This document shows positions 7,121-14,645 of a stretch of 17,019 nucleotides of DNA, piece after piece. How positions within the stretch are numbered: position 1 is the stretch's first letter; the number at the start of each line of letters is the position of its first letter. Below the pieces are notes generated by a model, which made no database searches, had not been told where the DNA came from, and saw only the letters and a list, made by a program, of their open reading frames with translations. The stretch is from Lachnospiraceae bacterium UBA5902 (GTDB taxonomy: Bacteria; Bacillota; Clostridia; Lachnospirales; Lachnospiraceae). The stretch spans positions 1 to 17,019 of the forward strand of contig DJEI01000100.1 in assembly GCA_002431865.1 (NCBI GenBank). The letters run 5' to 3'. The translations under genes and the position numbers were made by a program.

Positions 7121-7923
7121 TTCGAGACATTACAATTGGACAATATTATCCTTCGGATTCTCCGATTCATCATCTGGATCCGCGTGTGAAGCTATTTGCG
7201 ACGTTACTATACATCATTGGGCTGTTTCTCAGCAAAAGTTTGATCGTATTTGCGGTGGCAGGCGTAGTATTGATTGCATGTATCGTGATATCCAGGGTAC
7301 CATTTCGGTATATGATCAAGGGGCTGAAGCCAGTCTGGATATTGCTGGTGTTTATCTGTATTGTAAATGTGTTCTTCGGGAAAGGGGAAGTGCTGTATTT
7401 TCAGTGGAAGTTTATTCACATCTACCAGGAAGGTATCATGCAGGCAGTTGTCCGTGTCGTGCGGTTGATGGAGCTGATTTTAGGTTCGTCACTTATGACA
7501 TACACAACCACGCCGACCGAACTGACGGACGGCTTGGAGAAAGCATTTCATCCGCTTACGAAGATTCATGTACCAGTGCATGAAATTGCGCTCATGATGT
7601 CAATCACGCTCCGATTCATTCCGATTCTGATCGAAGAGCTGGACCGGATTATGAAGGCACAGACGGCGAGAGGTGTGGATTTCGAGGAAGGAAATGTGTT
7701 CCAGAAAGTGAAACGTTCCGGACGGATTCTGATGCCGCTTTTTGCATCCGCAGTTGGACGAGCAGGCGATCTGGCGCTTGCGATGGAGGCACGTTGTTAT
7801 CAGGCGGGCAGACCGAGAACGAAGATGCATCCGCTTCGATATGCACGCGCAGACGGCGTTGTGTATGTGCTGGCAATCGTGTATCTGGCAGGGATGATCG
7901 TGTTGAAAGTGATGGTAGGATAA
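7117..7923 (+). CDS. ecfT: EcfT transmembrane component of an ECF transporter
   Basis: This membrane protein of 268 residues links the EcfA ATPases to the substrate-binding S component. The N-terminal SPIHHLDPRVKLFATLLYII and the cluster of hydrophobic helices at about 26-85, 110-130 and 245-267 are typical of EcfT. The two cytoplasmic coupling motifs are present: Ala-Arg-Gly at 184-186 (AQTARGVDF), and Ala-Arg-Cys at 225-227 (AMEARCYQ), where the family usually has Ala-Arg-Gly. It is coupled to ecfA by an ATGA overlap and is the last gene of the operon, followed by a good terminator at 7952-7978. Context points to a dedicated biotin module with BioY, although EcfAT modules elsewhere can be shared among several S components. 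Confidence 0.92.
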   Translation: MIRDITIGQYYPSDSPIHHLDPRVKLFATLLYIIGLFLSKSLIVFAVAGVVLIACIVISRVPFRYMIKGLKPVWILLVFICIVNVFFGKGEVLYFQWKFIHIYQEGIMQAVVRVVRLMELILGSSLMTYTTTPTELTDGLEKAFHPLTKIHVPVHEIALMMSITLRFIPILIEELDRIMKAQTARGVDFEEGNVFQKVKRSGRILMPLFASAVGRAGDLALAMEARCYQAGRPRTKMHPLRYARADGVVYVLAIVYLAGMIVLKVMVG

Positions 7924-7951
7924 TTCAAATACAATAAGATTTTTTACGAAA

Positions 7952-7978
7952 GCAGGTTTAAAAGTAACCTGCTTTTTT
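7952..7978 (+). terminator. Intrinsic terminator of the acyl-CoA/ECF operon
   Basis: GCAGGTT and AACCTGC form a 7-bp stem with a seven-base loop, followed directly by six T residues. It lies 29 bases after the ecfT stop. Confidence 0.9.
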
Positions 7979-7979
7979 G

Positions 7980-8108
7980 ATGCTCAAAAATATTCGCGAA
8001 GACTATCAAGAGATTACAAGTTATTTCTCGGAAGATTATGTGGAATATGATGAGACAATCAGGCAAATGATGAAATTGGCTGATATAATTGAGAAAATTG
8101 AAAAGTAA
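7980..8108 (+). pseudogene. 42-codon ORF, probable tail of a lost gene
   Basis: An ATG directly after the T run of the ecfT terminator opens a 42-codon frame (MLKNIREDYQEITSYF, then acidic and lysine-rich, ending DIIEKIEK) that stops with TAA. It has no ribosome binding site and no promoter of its own, but it is followed by its own good terminator at 8119-8151. The composition is protein-like and helical. The simplest reading is the surviving 3' end of a deleted gene. I do not recognise the family. A real small protein cannot be excluded. Confidence 0.4.
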
Positions 8109-8118
8109 TAAATTATTT

Positions 8119-8151
8119 ACATCTGTCTAAGTAAGTCAGATGTATTTTTTT
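8119..8151 (+). terminator. Intrinsic terminator after the 42-codon ORF
   Basis: ACATCTG (8119-8125) and CAGATGT (8137-8143) form a perfect 7-bp stem, followed by A and seven T residues. Confidence 0.8.
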
Positions 8152-8164
8152 ATCCCCAACCCTA

Positions 8165-8203
8165 TTGACAAATAAAATAACACTGTTATAATAACGGCGT
8201 TAT
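8165..8203 (+). promoter_or_regulatory. Promoter of the first tetR with two abutting palindromes
   Basis: TTGACA (8165-8170), a 16-nt spacer and TATAAT (8187-8192) form a strong promoter. Two 13-bp palindromes, ATAACACTGTTAT (8177-8189) and ATAACGGCGTTAT (8191-8203), are separated by one base. They cover the -10 box and the start site, and their centres are 14 bp apart. This is the usual position for an autoregulatory TetR operator, with two dimers possible side by side. The assignment to the adjacent regulator is inferred from position. Confidence 0.75.
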
Positions 8204-8256
8204 CAAAAATAAAACAATATAAAATAACAGTAATAAACAAAGAGAAGGAGCAGCTC

Positions 8257-8865
8257 ATGCGACGTGAGACAGCCGGTGTGACGGAATCCCTGCTTCAGGC
8301 AGCGAAGGAAGAATTTCTTACCTATGGATTCCACGATGCCAGCATGCGGCGGATATCGGCGGCATGCGGAGTCAGTACCAATTCCATATATACCCGGTTT
8401 GGTGATAAGAGCGGGCTTTTTACCGCCATCGTACAGGAAGCGGCAGATGGTCTGATGGAAATGTATGTACAGACTATGCAGAAGGCAACCGAGTGCCCGG
8501 ATATGAATCAGGTCATACAGGAAGGCAATGAGGGAACCGATCAGGTGTTGGCATATATCTACCAGTACAAGGAAGAATTTCAGCTTCTGTTCTGCCATTC
8601 GGATGGAACCGAATATGAAGATTATTTTGATAAGCTTGCGGTGATTGAGGAGCAGTATTACAACATATTTGCGAAGCAGTATGCAAATGAGAATGCGGCA
8701 GTCGATGAATTTTTCATCCACGTATTCTGCAGAACCGGCTGGCAGTATATCTATGAGGTGTTGACACACGACAAGCCGTACGAAGAGGCGGAAGCATTTA
8801 TGAAAAGCGTGCGGATCTTCAATTTCGCAGGCTGGAAATCAGTTTTTGGATTGGAAATAAAATGA
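8257..8865 (+). CDS. TetR/AcrR-family transcriptional regulator
   Basis: A 202-residue protein with an N-terminal TetR DNA-binding domain: SLLQAAKEEFLTYGFHDAS, then the helix-turn-helix at about 30-49 (MRRISAACGVSTNSIYTRFG) and KSGLF. The rest is a helical ligand-binding and dimer domain, rich in aromatic and acidic residues, with no ligand that I can name. AAGGAG six bases before ATG 8257 fixes the start. Two palindromes over its own promoter suggest autorepression. The two ABC exporter genes follow on the same strand after about 145 bases containing several hairpins. The likely role is control of that exporter in response to an exported or toxic compound. Confidence 0.9.
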   Translation: MRRETAGVTESLLQAAKEEFLTYGFHDASMRRISAACGVSTNSIYTRFGDKSGLFTAIVQEAADGLMEMYVQTMQKATECPDMNQVIQEGNEGTDQVLAYIYQYKEEFQLLFCHSDGTEYEDYFDKLAVIEEQYYNIFAKQYANENAAVDEFFIHVFCRTGWQYIYEVLTHDKPYEEAEAFMKSVRIFNFAGWKSVFGLEIK

Positions 8866-8866
8866 A

Positions 8867-8948
8867 GCACGCGGATGCGTGCGCAGGTCATCAATCCTAC
8901 GGATTGGTGACATATGATAACAGGCAGTGCATAGTGATGTGCACTGCC
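8867..8948. repeat. Cluster of three hairpins between tetR and the ABC exporter
   Basis: Immediately after the tetR stop there are three consecutive inverted repeats: GCACGC-GGAT-GCGTGC (8867-8882), an 11-bp arm pair GTCATCAATCC / GGATTGGTGAC with a three-base loop and one G-T wobble (8887-8911), and GGCAGTGCA / TGCACTGCC with an eight-base loop (8923-8948). The last is followed by seven A residues, not T, so none is a standard plus-strand terminator. They may stabilise RNA ends, act as an attenuator for the exporter genes, or be a small structured RNA. Confidence 0.6.
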
Positions 8949-8964
8949 AAAAAAATCAAACATG

Positions 8965-8988
8965 AGTTAGCGAAAACTAACTTAAAAT
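8965..8988 (+). promoter_or_regulatory. Inverted repeat and possible -10 box before the exporter
   Basis: AGTTAG-CGAAAA-CTAACT (8965-8982) is a perfect 6-bp inverted repeat that abuts TAAAAT (8983-8988), a possible -10 box. No good -35 box is seen. It differs in sequence from the palindromes at the tetR promoter. It could be an operator or simply a small hairpin in a readthrough transcript. Confidence 0.35.
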
Positions 8989-9010
8989 AAATGTTCAAGG
9001 AGGTTTTGTC

Positions 9011-10801
9011 ATGAAGGCAAAAAAACAAAGTGCATTGTCAAGACTTATGAAAATTGCCGGAACGCATAAGTATTTATCCTATGCATCCTGCGTCTTGGCA
9101 GCAATCAGTGCATGGGTTGCGCTGATTCCTTTTTATGATGTGTGGCGCATCATAAAAGAGGTCTTGGAAGTAAGACCGGACTATTCCAAAGCAACACATA
9201 TCACATCCTATGGATGGCAGACAGTTGGATTTGCCCTGCTTGCAATGGTGCTTTATATCGGAGCTTTGATGTGTTCCCACAAGGCAGCATTCCGTGTGCA
9301 GGCAAATATGCGTACTGCGATGATGAATCACATCATGAAGCTTCCGCTTGGATACGTGGAGGCAGAAGGTACCGGAAAGATCCGGAAGATCGTTATGGAT
9401 TCTTCCGCAGCGACAGAGACATTTCTGGCACACAACCTGCCGGATAAGGTCGTATCAAGAGCAACGCCGATCGGCCTGCTCGTGCTGATGGCAAGCTTTG
9501 ACTGGCGACTTGGACTGATCAGCCTGATCCCGGCAGTATTCGCATTTCTCATCATGGGTACGATGATGATGGGACCGAAGATGGCAGAGGATATGAAGCA
9601 GTATCAGAACTCGCTGGAGACGATGTCCTCTGAGGCCGTAGAGTATGTGCGAGGCGTTCCGGTACTGAAAACATTTGGTCAGACGATCTTCTCGTTCAAG
9701 CGGTTTAAGGCAGCCATCGATGAATATGAGAAATGGACGATCGATTATACGAAATCCATGATGATTCCGATGATCGGATTTACGGTATTCTGTAACGGCA
9801 TTTTCGCAGCACTGATCGTCGCTGCTTATACATTAGGCGGAAATGCAGTCACAGACAAATTCGTATTGAATCTGATCTTCTACATATTGGTGACTTCGGT
9901 ACTTACCACAACACTGATGAAGGTTGCATATGCAGGCGAATCACAGATGATGGTTGAGGATGCGTTGAACCGAATGGACGAGGTCTTAAATGCGAAGGAG
10001 CTTCCGGAAGCTGCAAACAAGCAGACACCGAAGGATGCATCCATCGCATTGAAGGATGTGACATTTGCTTACGATGAGGCAAAGGCAAATGCCATCGACG
10101 GCATCACGCTTTCTGTCAAGGCAGGTTCCCATATCGCATTTGTTGGCCCGTCCGGTGGTGGTAAGACGACGCTGGCATCGCTTGTTGCGAGATTCTGGGA
10201 TGTCAAGAGTGGCAGCATCGAGATCGGCGGCGTGGATGTGAAGAACATCGACAGCAAAGAGCTGATGAATCAGGTGTCGTATGTATTCCAGGATAGTAAA
10301 CTGCTTAAGACTTCGATTCTGGAAAATGTCCGTATGGGCAGACCGGATGCGACAGATGCCGAGGTAATGGAAGCGTTGGAGAAGGCACAGTGCAGCGACA
10401 TCATCGACAAGCTTCCGGAGGGTGTGAATACAGTGATCGGTTCAAAGGGAACGTATGTATCCGGTGGCGAGATGCAGCGTCTGTCGATCGCGCGGGCATT
10501 TCTGAAGAATGCGCCGATCCTGATCTTAGATGAGGCGACCGCATTTGCCGATCCGGACAATGAGAGACAGGTGCAGCGTGCATTTGAGAATTTGTCCAAG
10601 GATAAGACAGTTATCATGATCGCACATCGTCTGTCGACTGTGACAAATGCAGATCAGATCTATGTGTTGAAGGACGGAAAGATTGCAGAGTCCGGTACTC
10701 ATGACGCGCTGGTAGCCAAGGATGGTATCTACACACACATGTGGAATGAATATAACAAGTCTGTGAACTGGCAGGTAGGAAAGGCAGGTGTAACCGCATG
10801 A
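9011..10801 (+). CDS. ABC exporter half-transporter, first subunit (IrtA/YbtP type)
   Basis: This 596-residue half-transporter has an N-terminal six-helix membrane domain (about 20-315) fused to an ATPase domain (about 345-585). Motifs are GPSGGGKTT (379-387), VSGGEMQR (483-490), LILDEATAFADPDNE (504-518, catalytic Glu508) and IAHR with His539. The wording ATAFADP-N-E after Walker B is characteristic of the IrtA/YbtP group, whose best-studied members handle siderophores. The true substrate here cannot be read from sequence. AAGGAGG shortly before ATG 9011 gives a strong start. The stop overlaps the second subunit start as ATGA, so a heterodimer made in equal amounts is likely. Control by the upstream TetR is inferred. 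Confidence 0.9.
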   Translation: MKAKKQSALSRLMKIAGTHKYLSYASCVLAAISAWVALIPFYDVWRIIKEVLEVRPDYSKATHITSYGWQTVGFALLAMVLYIGALMCSHKAAFRVQANMRTAMMNHIMKLPLGYVEAEGTGKIRKIVMDSSAATETFLAHNLPDKVVSRATPIGLLVLMASFDWRLGLISLIPAVFAFLIMGTMMMGPKMAEDMKQYQNSLETMSSEAVEYVRGVPVLKTFGQTIFSFKRFKAAIDEYEKWTIDYTKSMMIPMIGFTVFCNGIFAALIVAAYTLGGNAVTDKFVLNLIFYILVTSVLTTTLMKVAYAGESQMMVEDALNRMDEVLNAKELPEAANKQTPKDASIALKDVTFAYDEAKANAIDGITLSVKAGSHIAFVGPSGGGKTTLASLVARFWDVKSGSIEIGGVDVKNIDSKELMNQVSYVFQDSKLLKTSILENVRMGRPDATDAEVMEALEKAQCSDIIDKLPEGVNTVIGSKGTYVSGGEMQRLSIARAFLKNAPILILDEATAFADPDNERQVQRAFENLSKDKTVIMIAHRLSTVTNADQIYVLKDGKIAESGTHDALVAKDGIYTHMWNEYNKSVNWQVGKAGVTA

Positions 10802-12531
10802 TCGAGAAATTGAAACATAAATACGCACTGTCCGAAAACGGTGCAAAGAACATGATAAAAGCGTTTGTGGCAGTCACAATTGCGAACCTTGTGCTGATGC
10901 TGCCGGTTGGTCTTCTGTATCAGCTTACCTCGTATCTGCTTGATGGCAAGGTGCCGAAGGATAAGCTTGGCTTCTTCATCGGCGGAATCGTTGTTGTATT
11001 TGTGCTTGTTGCAGTTACAACGTATTTCCAATATAATGCGACCTTCTTTGCAACCTATGTCGAAAGTGGTGTGCGTAGACGTGCGCTTGCCGAGAAGCTT
11101 CGACGACTTCCGCTTTCCTTCTTCGGGAAGAAGGATCTGTCGGATCTGACGAATACGATCATGTCAGACTGTGCATTGCTGGAGACCGGAAGCTCCCACT
11201 GGATTCCGGAGCTGATCGGTTCGATGATCTCCACAACGATCATTGTGATCGGCCTGTTGTTCTTCAACTGGAAGATGGCACTTGCCGCTGTATGGGTGAT
11301 GCCGATCGCATTTATCATCGTGCTGACTTCGAGAAAGGGACTGAAGTCTGTACAGAAGAAGACGATGACATATAAGCTTTCGTGTCTCGATGGAATTCAG
11401 GAGGGATTGGAGACGATCCGTGACCTGCGTTCCAACAATATGACAGAGACGTACATGGAAGGCCTGAACAAGAAAATCAAGGCCGTAGAGAAAAATGCAA
11501 TCGTGCTGGAGTTTAAGAACGCAGCCTATGTATGTTCGGCACAGATGATTCTGAAGCTTGGCATTGGAACCGTTGCGCTGGTTGGAAGTATTCTGCTTGT
11601 AAAAGGCGAGATCAATGTACTGACCTTGTTCGTGTTCCTGCTTGTTGTAACAAGAATGTATGAGCCGCTGCAGATTGCCTTGCAGAACCTGTCAGCCCTG
11701 ATCAGTCTGGAGCCAAGCTGTGAGCGTATGGATGAGATCCTGTCACACGAAGAGCAGACTGGTGCAGAGACACTGACAAACAAGGGATATGATATCGTAT
11801 TTGACCACGTTGCATTTGCATATGACAGTGGCGAACAGGTGCTCTCCGATGTCAGCTTCACAGCAAAGCAGGGGCAGGTAACAGCCCTGATCGGACCATC
11901 CGGTGGAGGCAAGACGACTGTGTCAAGACTGGCAGCAAGATTCTGGGATATCCAGAAGGGGACTGTCAAAGTCGGAGGCATGGATGTATCGAAGATCGAG
12001 CCGGAGACATTACTTTCCCTGTATTCCATCGTGTTCCAGGATGTGACACTCTTTAACAACACGGTTATGGAGAATATCCGGATCGGTCGCAAGGATGCAA
12101 CGGATGAAGAAGTTATGGCGGCAGCCAAGCTTGCAAATTGTACGGATTTTATCGAGAAATTACCGGATAAATGGAACACCATGATCGGTGAAAATGGTTC
12201 GGAATTATCCGGTGGTGAGCGTCAGAGAATCTCCATTGCACGTGCATTCCTGAAGGATGCACCAATCATCCTGATGGATGAGGCAACGGCTTCTCTGGAT
12301 GTGGATAATGAGTCCGTGATTCAGGAATCCATCTCCAAGCTGATTCAGAACAAGACCGTTCTGATCATCGCGCATCGCATGCGTACGGTCGATGGGGTTG
12401 ACCAGATCATCGTATTAAAGGATGGAGTAGTCGCAGAGCAGGGAACACCGTCAGCGTTGAAGGAGAAAAACGGTATCTACAAGCATATGGTTGATGTGCA
12501 GTTAGAGAGCGAACAGTGGAAATATAATTAG
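10798..12531 (+). CDS. ABC exporter half-transporter, second subunit (IrtB/YbtQ type)
   Basis: This 577-residue partner has the same layout: membrane domain about 15-300, ATPase domain about 330-570. Motifs are GPSGGGKTT (366-374), LSGGERQR (470-477), ILMDEATASLD (491-501, Glu495) and IAHR with His526. Its signature motif is the standard LSGGE, while the first subunit has VSGGE. Both Walker B sites retain the catalytic Glu, so neither site is obviously degenerate. It starts inside the previous stop codon (ATGA). A terminator follows at 12555-12591. It forms the heterodimeric exporter with the first subunit in the cytoplasmic membrane. Confidence 0.9.
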   Translation: MIEKLKHKYALSENGAKNMIKAFVAVTIANLVLMLPVGLLYQLTSYLLDGKVPKDKLGFFIGGIVVVFVLVAVTTYFQYNATFFATYVESGVRRRALAEKLRRLPLSFFGKKDLSDLTNTIMSDCALLETGSSHWIPELIGSMISTTIIVIGLLFFNWKMALAAVWVMPIAFIIVLTSRKGLKSVQKKTMTYKLSCLDGIQEGLETIRDLRSNNMTETYMEGLNKKIKAVEKNAIVLEFKNAAYVCSAQMILKLGIGTVALVGSILLVKGEINVLTLFVFLLVVTRMYEPLQIALQNLSALISLEPSCERMDEILSHEEQTGAETLTNKGYDIVFDHVAFAYDSGEQVLSDVSFTAKQGQVTALIGPSGGGKTTVSRLAARFWDIQKGTVKVGGMDVSKIEPETLLSLYSIVFQDVTLFNNTVMENIRIGRKDATDEEVMAAAKLANCTDFIEKLPDKWNTMIGENGSELSGGERQRISIARAFLKDAPIILMDEATASLDVDNESVIQESISKLIQNKTVLIIAHRMRTVDGVDQIIVLKDGVVAEQGTPSALKEKNGIYKHMVDVQLESEQWKYN

Positions 12532-12554
12532 GGTATAAGAAAGAGATGTGAAGA

Positions 12555-12591
12555 CATTCCAGAGCGTAGACTTTGGAGTGCCTTTTCTTTT
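12555..12591 (+). terminator. Terminator of the ABC exporter operon
   Basis: CATTCCAGAG (12555-12564) and CTTTGGAGTG (12571-12580) pair over ten positions with two G-T wobbles and a six-base loop, followed by CCTTTTCTTTT. Confidence 0.7.
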
Positions 12592-12613
12592 ACAAAGAAA
12601 TGCAAATGCTATC

Positions 12614-12642
12614 TTGTCTGCGAATCAAAATAGGCATACAAT
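12614..12642 (+). promoter_or_regulatory. Promoter of the metallophosphoesterase gene
   Basis: TTGTCT (12614-12619, 4/6) and TACAAT (12637-12642, 5/6) are separated by 17 nt and lie 32 bases before the start codon. Confidence 0.55.
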
Positions 12643-12674
12643 AAGAACAGTGTGAGAAAGGGAGGAACGCTGAC

Positions 12675-13325
12675 ATGCGTTATTATATTGCAGATTTACA
12701 TTTCTGCCATGAAAATTTGAATACCCATATGGATTGTCGCGGCTTTGAAAGCAGTGAAGCCATGAATGAATATATGATCGCACAGTGGAATTCGCGTGTG
12801 CGTAAACGCGATGAGGTTGTGGTTTTAGGGGATTTCTGCATTTCGAAAAAGGGAGAAGTTGCAAATGCCATTCTCGAACGGCTGAATGGCAAGAAGTATC
12901 TGATTCTTGGGAATCATGATCATTTTGCGGCAAATAAGCAATTTGATCCATCACATTTTGAATGGATCACACATTATAGGGAAATCAATGATAACAACCG
13001 AAAAGTGATTTTGTGCCATTATCCGGTTATGTGCTACAACGGGCAGTACCGCCGGAATGCAAAGGGAGAGCCGAGGACATACATGCTGTACGGGCATGTG
13101 CATGATACATACGACGAGTACCTGATCGATGAGTTTCAGCGCCAGACGCGTGCATCTACGCGCCCGGTGCTTGGAAAATCTGGCGAGGAAGAAATGGTTT
13201 CCATCCCCTGCCAGATGATCAACTGCTTCTGTATGTTCTCGGATTATGTCCCGCTCACGCTCGATGAATGGATCGAAGTGGATCGGAAGCGGCGGGCTGT
13301 GATGAAACGGGAAGATGATTGTTAA
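12675..13325 (+). CDS. Calcineurin-like metallophosphoesterase
   Basis: This 216-residue cytoplasmic protein is a metal-dependent phosphoesterase. The metal-binding motifs are all visible: Asp7 and His9 (ADLHFCHE), Asp53 (GDF), Asn80-His81 (GNHDH), His115 (CHYP) and GHVH with His141 and His143. GGGAGG before ATG 12675 gives a clear start. The natural substrate of such single-domain enzymes is usually unknown, with cyclic nucleotides, phosphodiesters or RNA ends all possible. It has its own promoter and converges on the ATC-hydrolase-like gene: the two coding regions overlap by four bases and share the TTAA at their ends, with no terminator between them. Confidence 0.85.
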   Translation: MRYYIADLHFCHENLNTHMDCRGFESSEAMNEYMIAQWNSRVRKRDEVVVLGDFCISKKGEVANAILERLNGKKYLILGNHDHFAANKQFDPSHFEWITHYREINDNNRKVILCHYPVMCYNGQYRRNAKGEPRTYMLYGHVHDTYDEYLIDEFQRQTRASTRPVLGKSGEEEMVSIPCQMINCFCMFSDYVPLTLDEWIEVDRKRRAVMKREDDC

Positions 13326-13951
13326 GAATTCTTTTTTGGCTCTGACCCAATCCGGCTGTACCGGAAGTCGCAGTAGGAGGCACCTTCTGCGATCGTCTGT
13401 GTCCGAACCAGACGCATATGCATCATGTCGGCAAGTACATAGTCCATGCGGCAGAGATATTTGGCGAGTTCGAAACAGCCCTCGTCCCGGCACAGACTGC
13501 AGACACCGCACGTATGATAATCGTAGCCAAGCTCGAAATCATCATCCGCATCACCCTCTAAGATGTCAACCACCCAGTCATTTTCGTATTTCCTTTTATG
13601 GGAGTCGGCTGACCACTTTTCCCGGGCTGGAAGCTTCTTCGCATCGAGATAGCTGTCTGCATTCCCCACGACCTTGTGGAACAACTGATTTGCAGAAAGA
13701 CCGTCCTTGTACAGCGCATAACATTCCTCCGGGGATAAGGCTGTGTTCCGGTTTAATGCGATGAAATATGCGCCCATGCAGTAGGAACTCATCAGCCGGG
13801 ATTTGCCGATATCCTTGGCGCGCGTCACGATGGCACGGTATTCCTGTTTGATTGCTTTGCTGTCAATCTGCAAATGCTGTCTTTTTGCCTGCTTCATGCA
13901 GGAGCTGTGATAAAAATATCCAAATAATTTCTGTGAGAATCCGTATTTCAA
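13322..13951 (-). CDS. ATC-hydrolase-family protein
   Basis: This 209-residue protein resembles the L-2-amino-thiazoline-4-carboxylate hydrolase family (PF14196 type). The diagnostic part is the Cys-rich C-terminal segment CGVCSLCRDEGC (148-159), then CRMDYVLADMM and EGASYCDFRYSR (189-200). The family name comes from hydrolysis of a cyclic cysteine precursor, but many members have no demonstrated activity. The start is a TTG at 13951 with AAAGGA upstream; an in-frame TAG lies directly before it. It follows the second tetR gene by 30 nt and is probably cotranscribed, so the regulator likely controls it. At its 3' end it overlaps the convergent metallophosphoesterase. Confidence 0.8.
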   Translation of the reverse strand: MKYGFSQKLFGYFYHSSCMKQAKRQHLQIDSKAIKQEYRAIVTRAKDIGKSRLMSSYCMGAYFIALNRNTALSPEECYALYKDGLSANQLFHKVVGNADSYLDAKKLPAREKWSADSHKRKYENDWVVDILEGDADDDFELGYDYHTCGVCSLCRDEGCFELAKYLCRMDYVLADMMHMRLVRTQTIAEGASYCDFRYSRIGSEPKKNS

Positions 13952-13981
13952 CTAAATCATCCTTTCTTTGCAAAATCTATC

Positions 13982-14629
13982 TCAATGACCTGGCACATCT
14001 TGGACTTGTAATCCAAGTGCCGCTTCGATGCCGTGCATCAGCACATCCATCGCCTCTAAAAATGCCTGCTTCATCTCCTCGGTGAAGCCGTCCTTGCAAG
14101 TATCATCGGCGATCATCTCGCAGATCATCGAGAACTCAGACAACGACAGCATGTAACATGTTTTCTCAGATAGCTGATTTTTCGTAAGTCCACGCATATA
14201 TAATTCATGATAAAAGCGCGTTGCGAATTCGTTGCATCGCGCGATATAAACTTTGCGGAAGTTCCGGATATAGGTGCCGGAATCGTTCTTTAACAGCATG
14301 TGGAAGAGCTGCATATCGTCCTCTAACAGCTCGAGGGTCCGGATGGATATGCGGGAATAGAATACCTGCATAAGCTGCTCATCGGACATCGCCGAAAAGT
14401 CAATATTCAGCATGGACTCACTCAGTGCCATCAGCTTATTTCCGCTCTCCGCGAATATCTCGCCGAACATTTCTTCCTTCCCTGAAAAATGCTTGTATAT
14501 CGCGCCTGGCGTAATGCCCGCCCGCGCAGCAATCTTTCGCATGGATGCTTCCTGATAGCCACATTCTAAGAAAATCTCTTTCGCACTCTGTAAAATTGTC
14601 GCTCTGGTCGCTTTTGTGCTCTCGCGCAT
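13982..14629 (-). CDS. TetR/AcrR-family transcriptional regulator
   Basis: A 215-residue TetR protein: ATILQSAKEIFLECGYQEAS, then the helix-turn-helix at about 30-49 (MRKIAARAGITPGAIYKHFS) and KEEMF. The C-terminal ligand domain is helical and Met-rich with no recognised ligand. AAAGGAG upstream of the ATG at 14629 supports the start. A perfect palindrome lies just downstream of its -10 box, so it probably represses itself and the downstream ATC-hydrolase-like gene. It resembles the TetR at 8257 in the helix-turn-helix but not obviously beyond it. Confidence 0.9.
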   Translation of the reverse strand: MRESTKATRATILQSAKEIFLECGYQEASMRKIAARAGITPGAIYKHFSGKEEMFGEIFAESGNKLMALSESMLNIDFSAMSDEQLMQVFYSRISIRTLELLEDDMQLFHMLLKNDSGTYIRNFRKVYIARCNEFATRFYHELYMRGLTKNQLSEKTCYMLSLSEFSMICEMIADDTCKDGFTEEMKQAFLEAMDVLMHGIEAALGLQVQDVPGH

Positions 14630-14645
14630 AATTGTACTCCTTTTG

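Noticed and set aside
8923..8955. Strong hairpin considered as tetR terminator
   Set aside because: On the plus strand it is followed by seven A residues, not T, so it does not fit an intrinsic terminator in that direction.
11526..12182. 218-codon open frame on the minus strand
   Set aside because: It is antisense to the ATPase domain of the second ABC subunit, which has all its motifs. The Ser-rich peptide is typical of such shadow frames.
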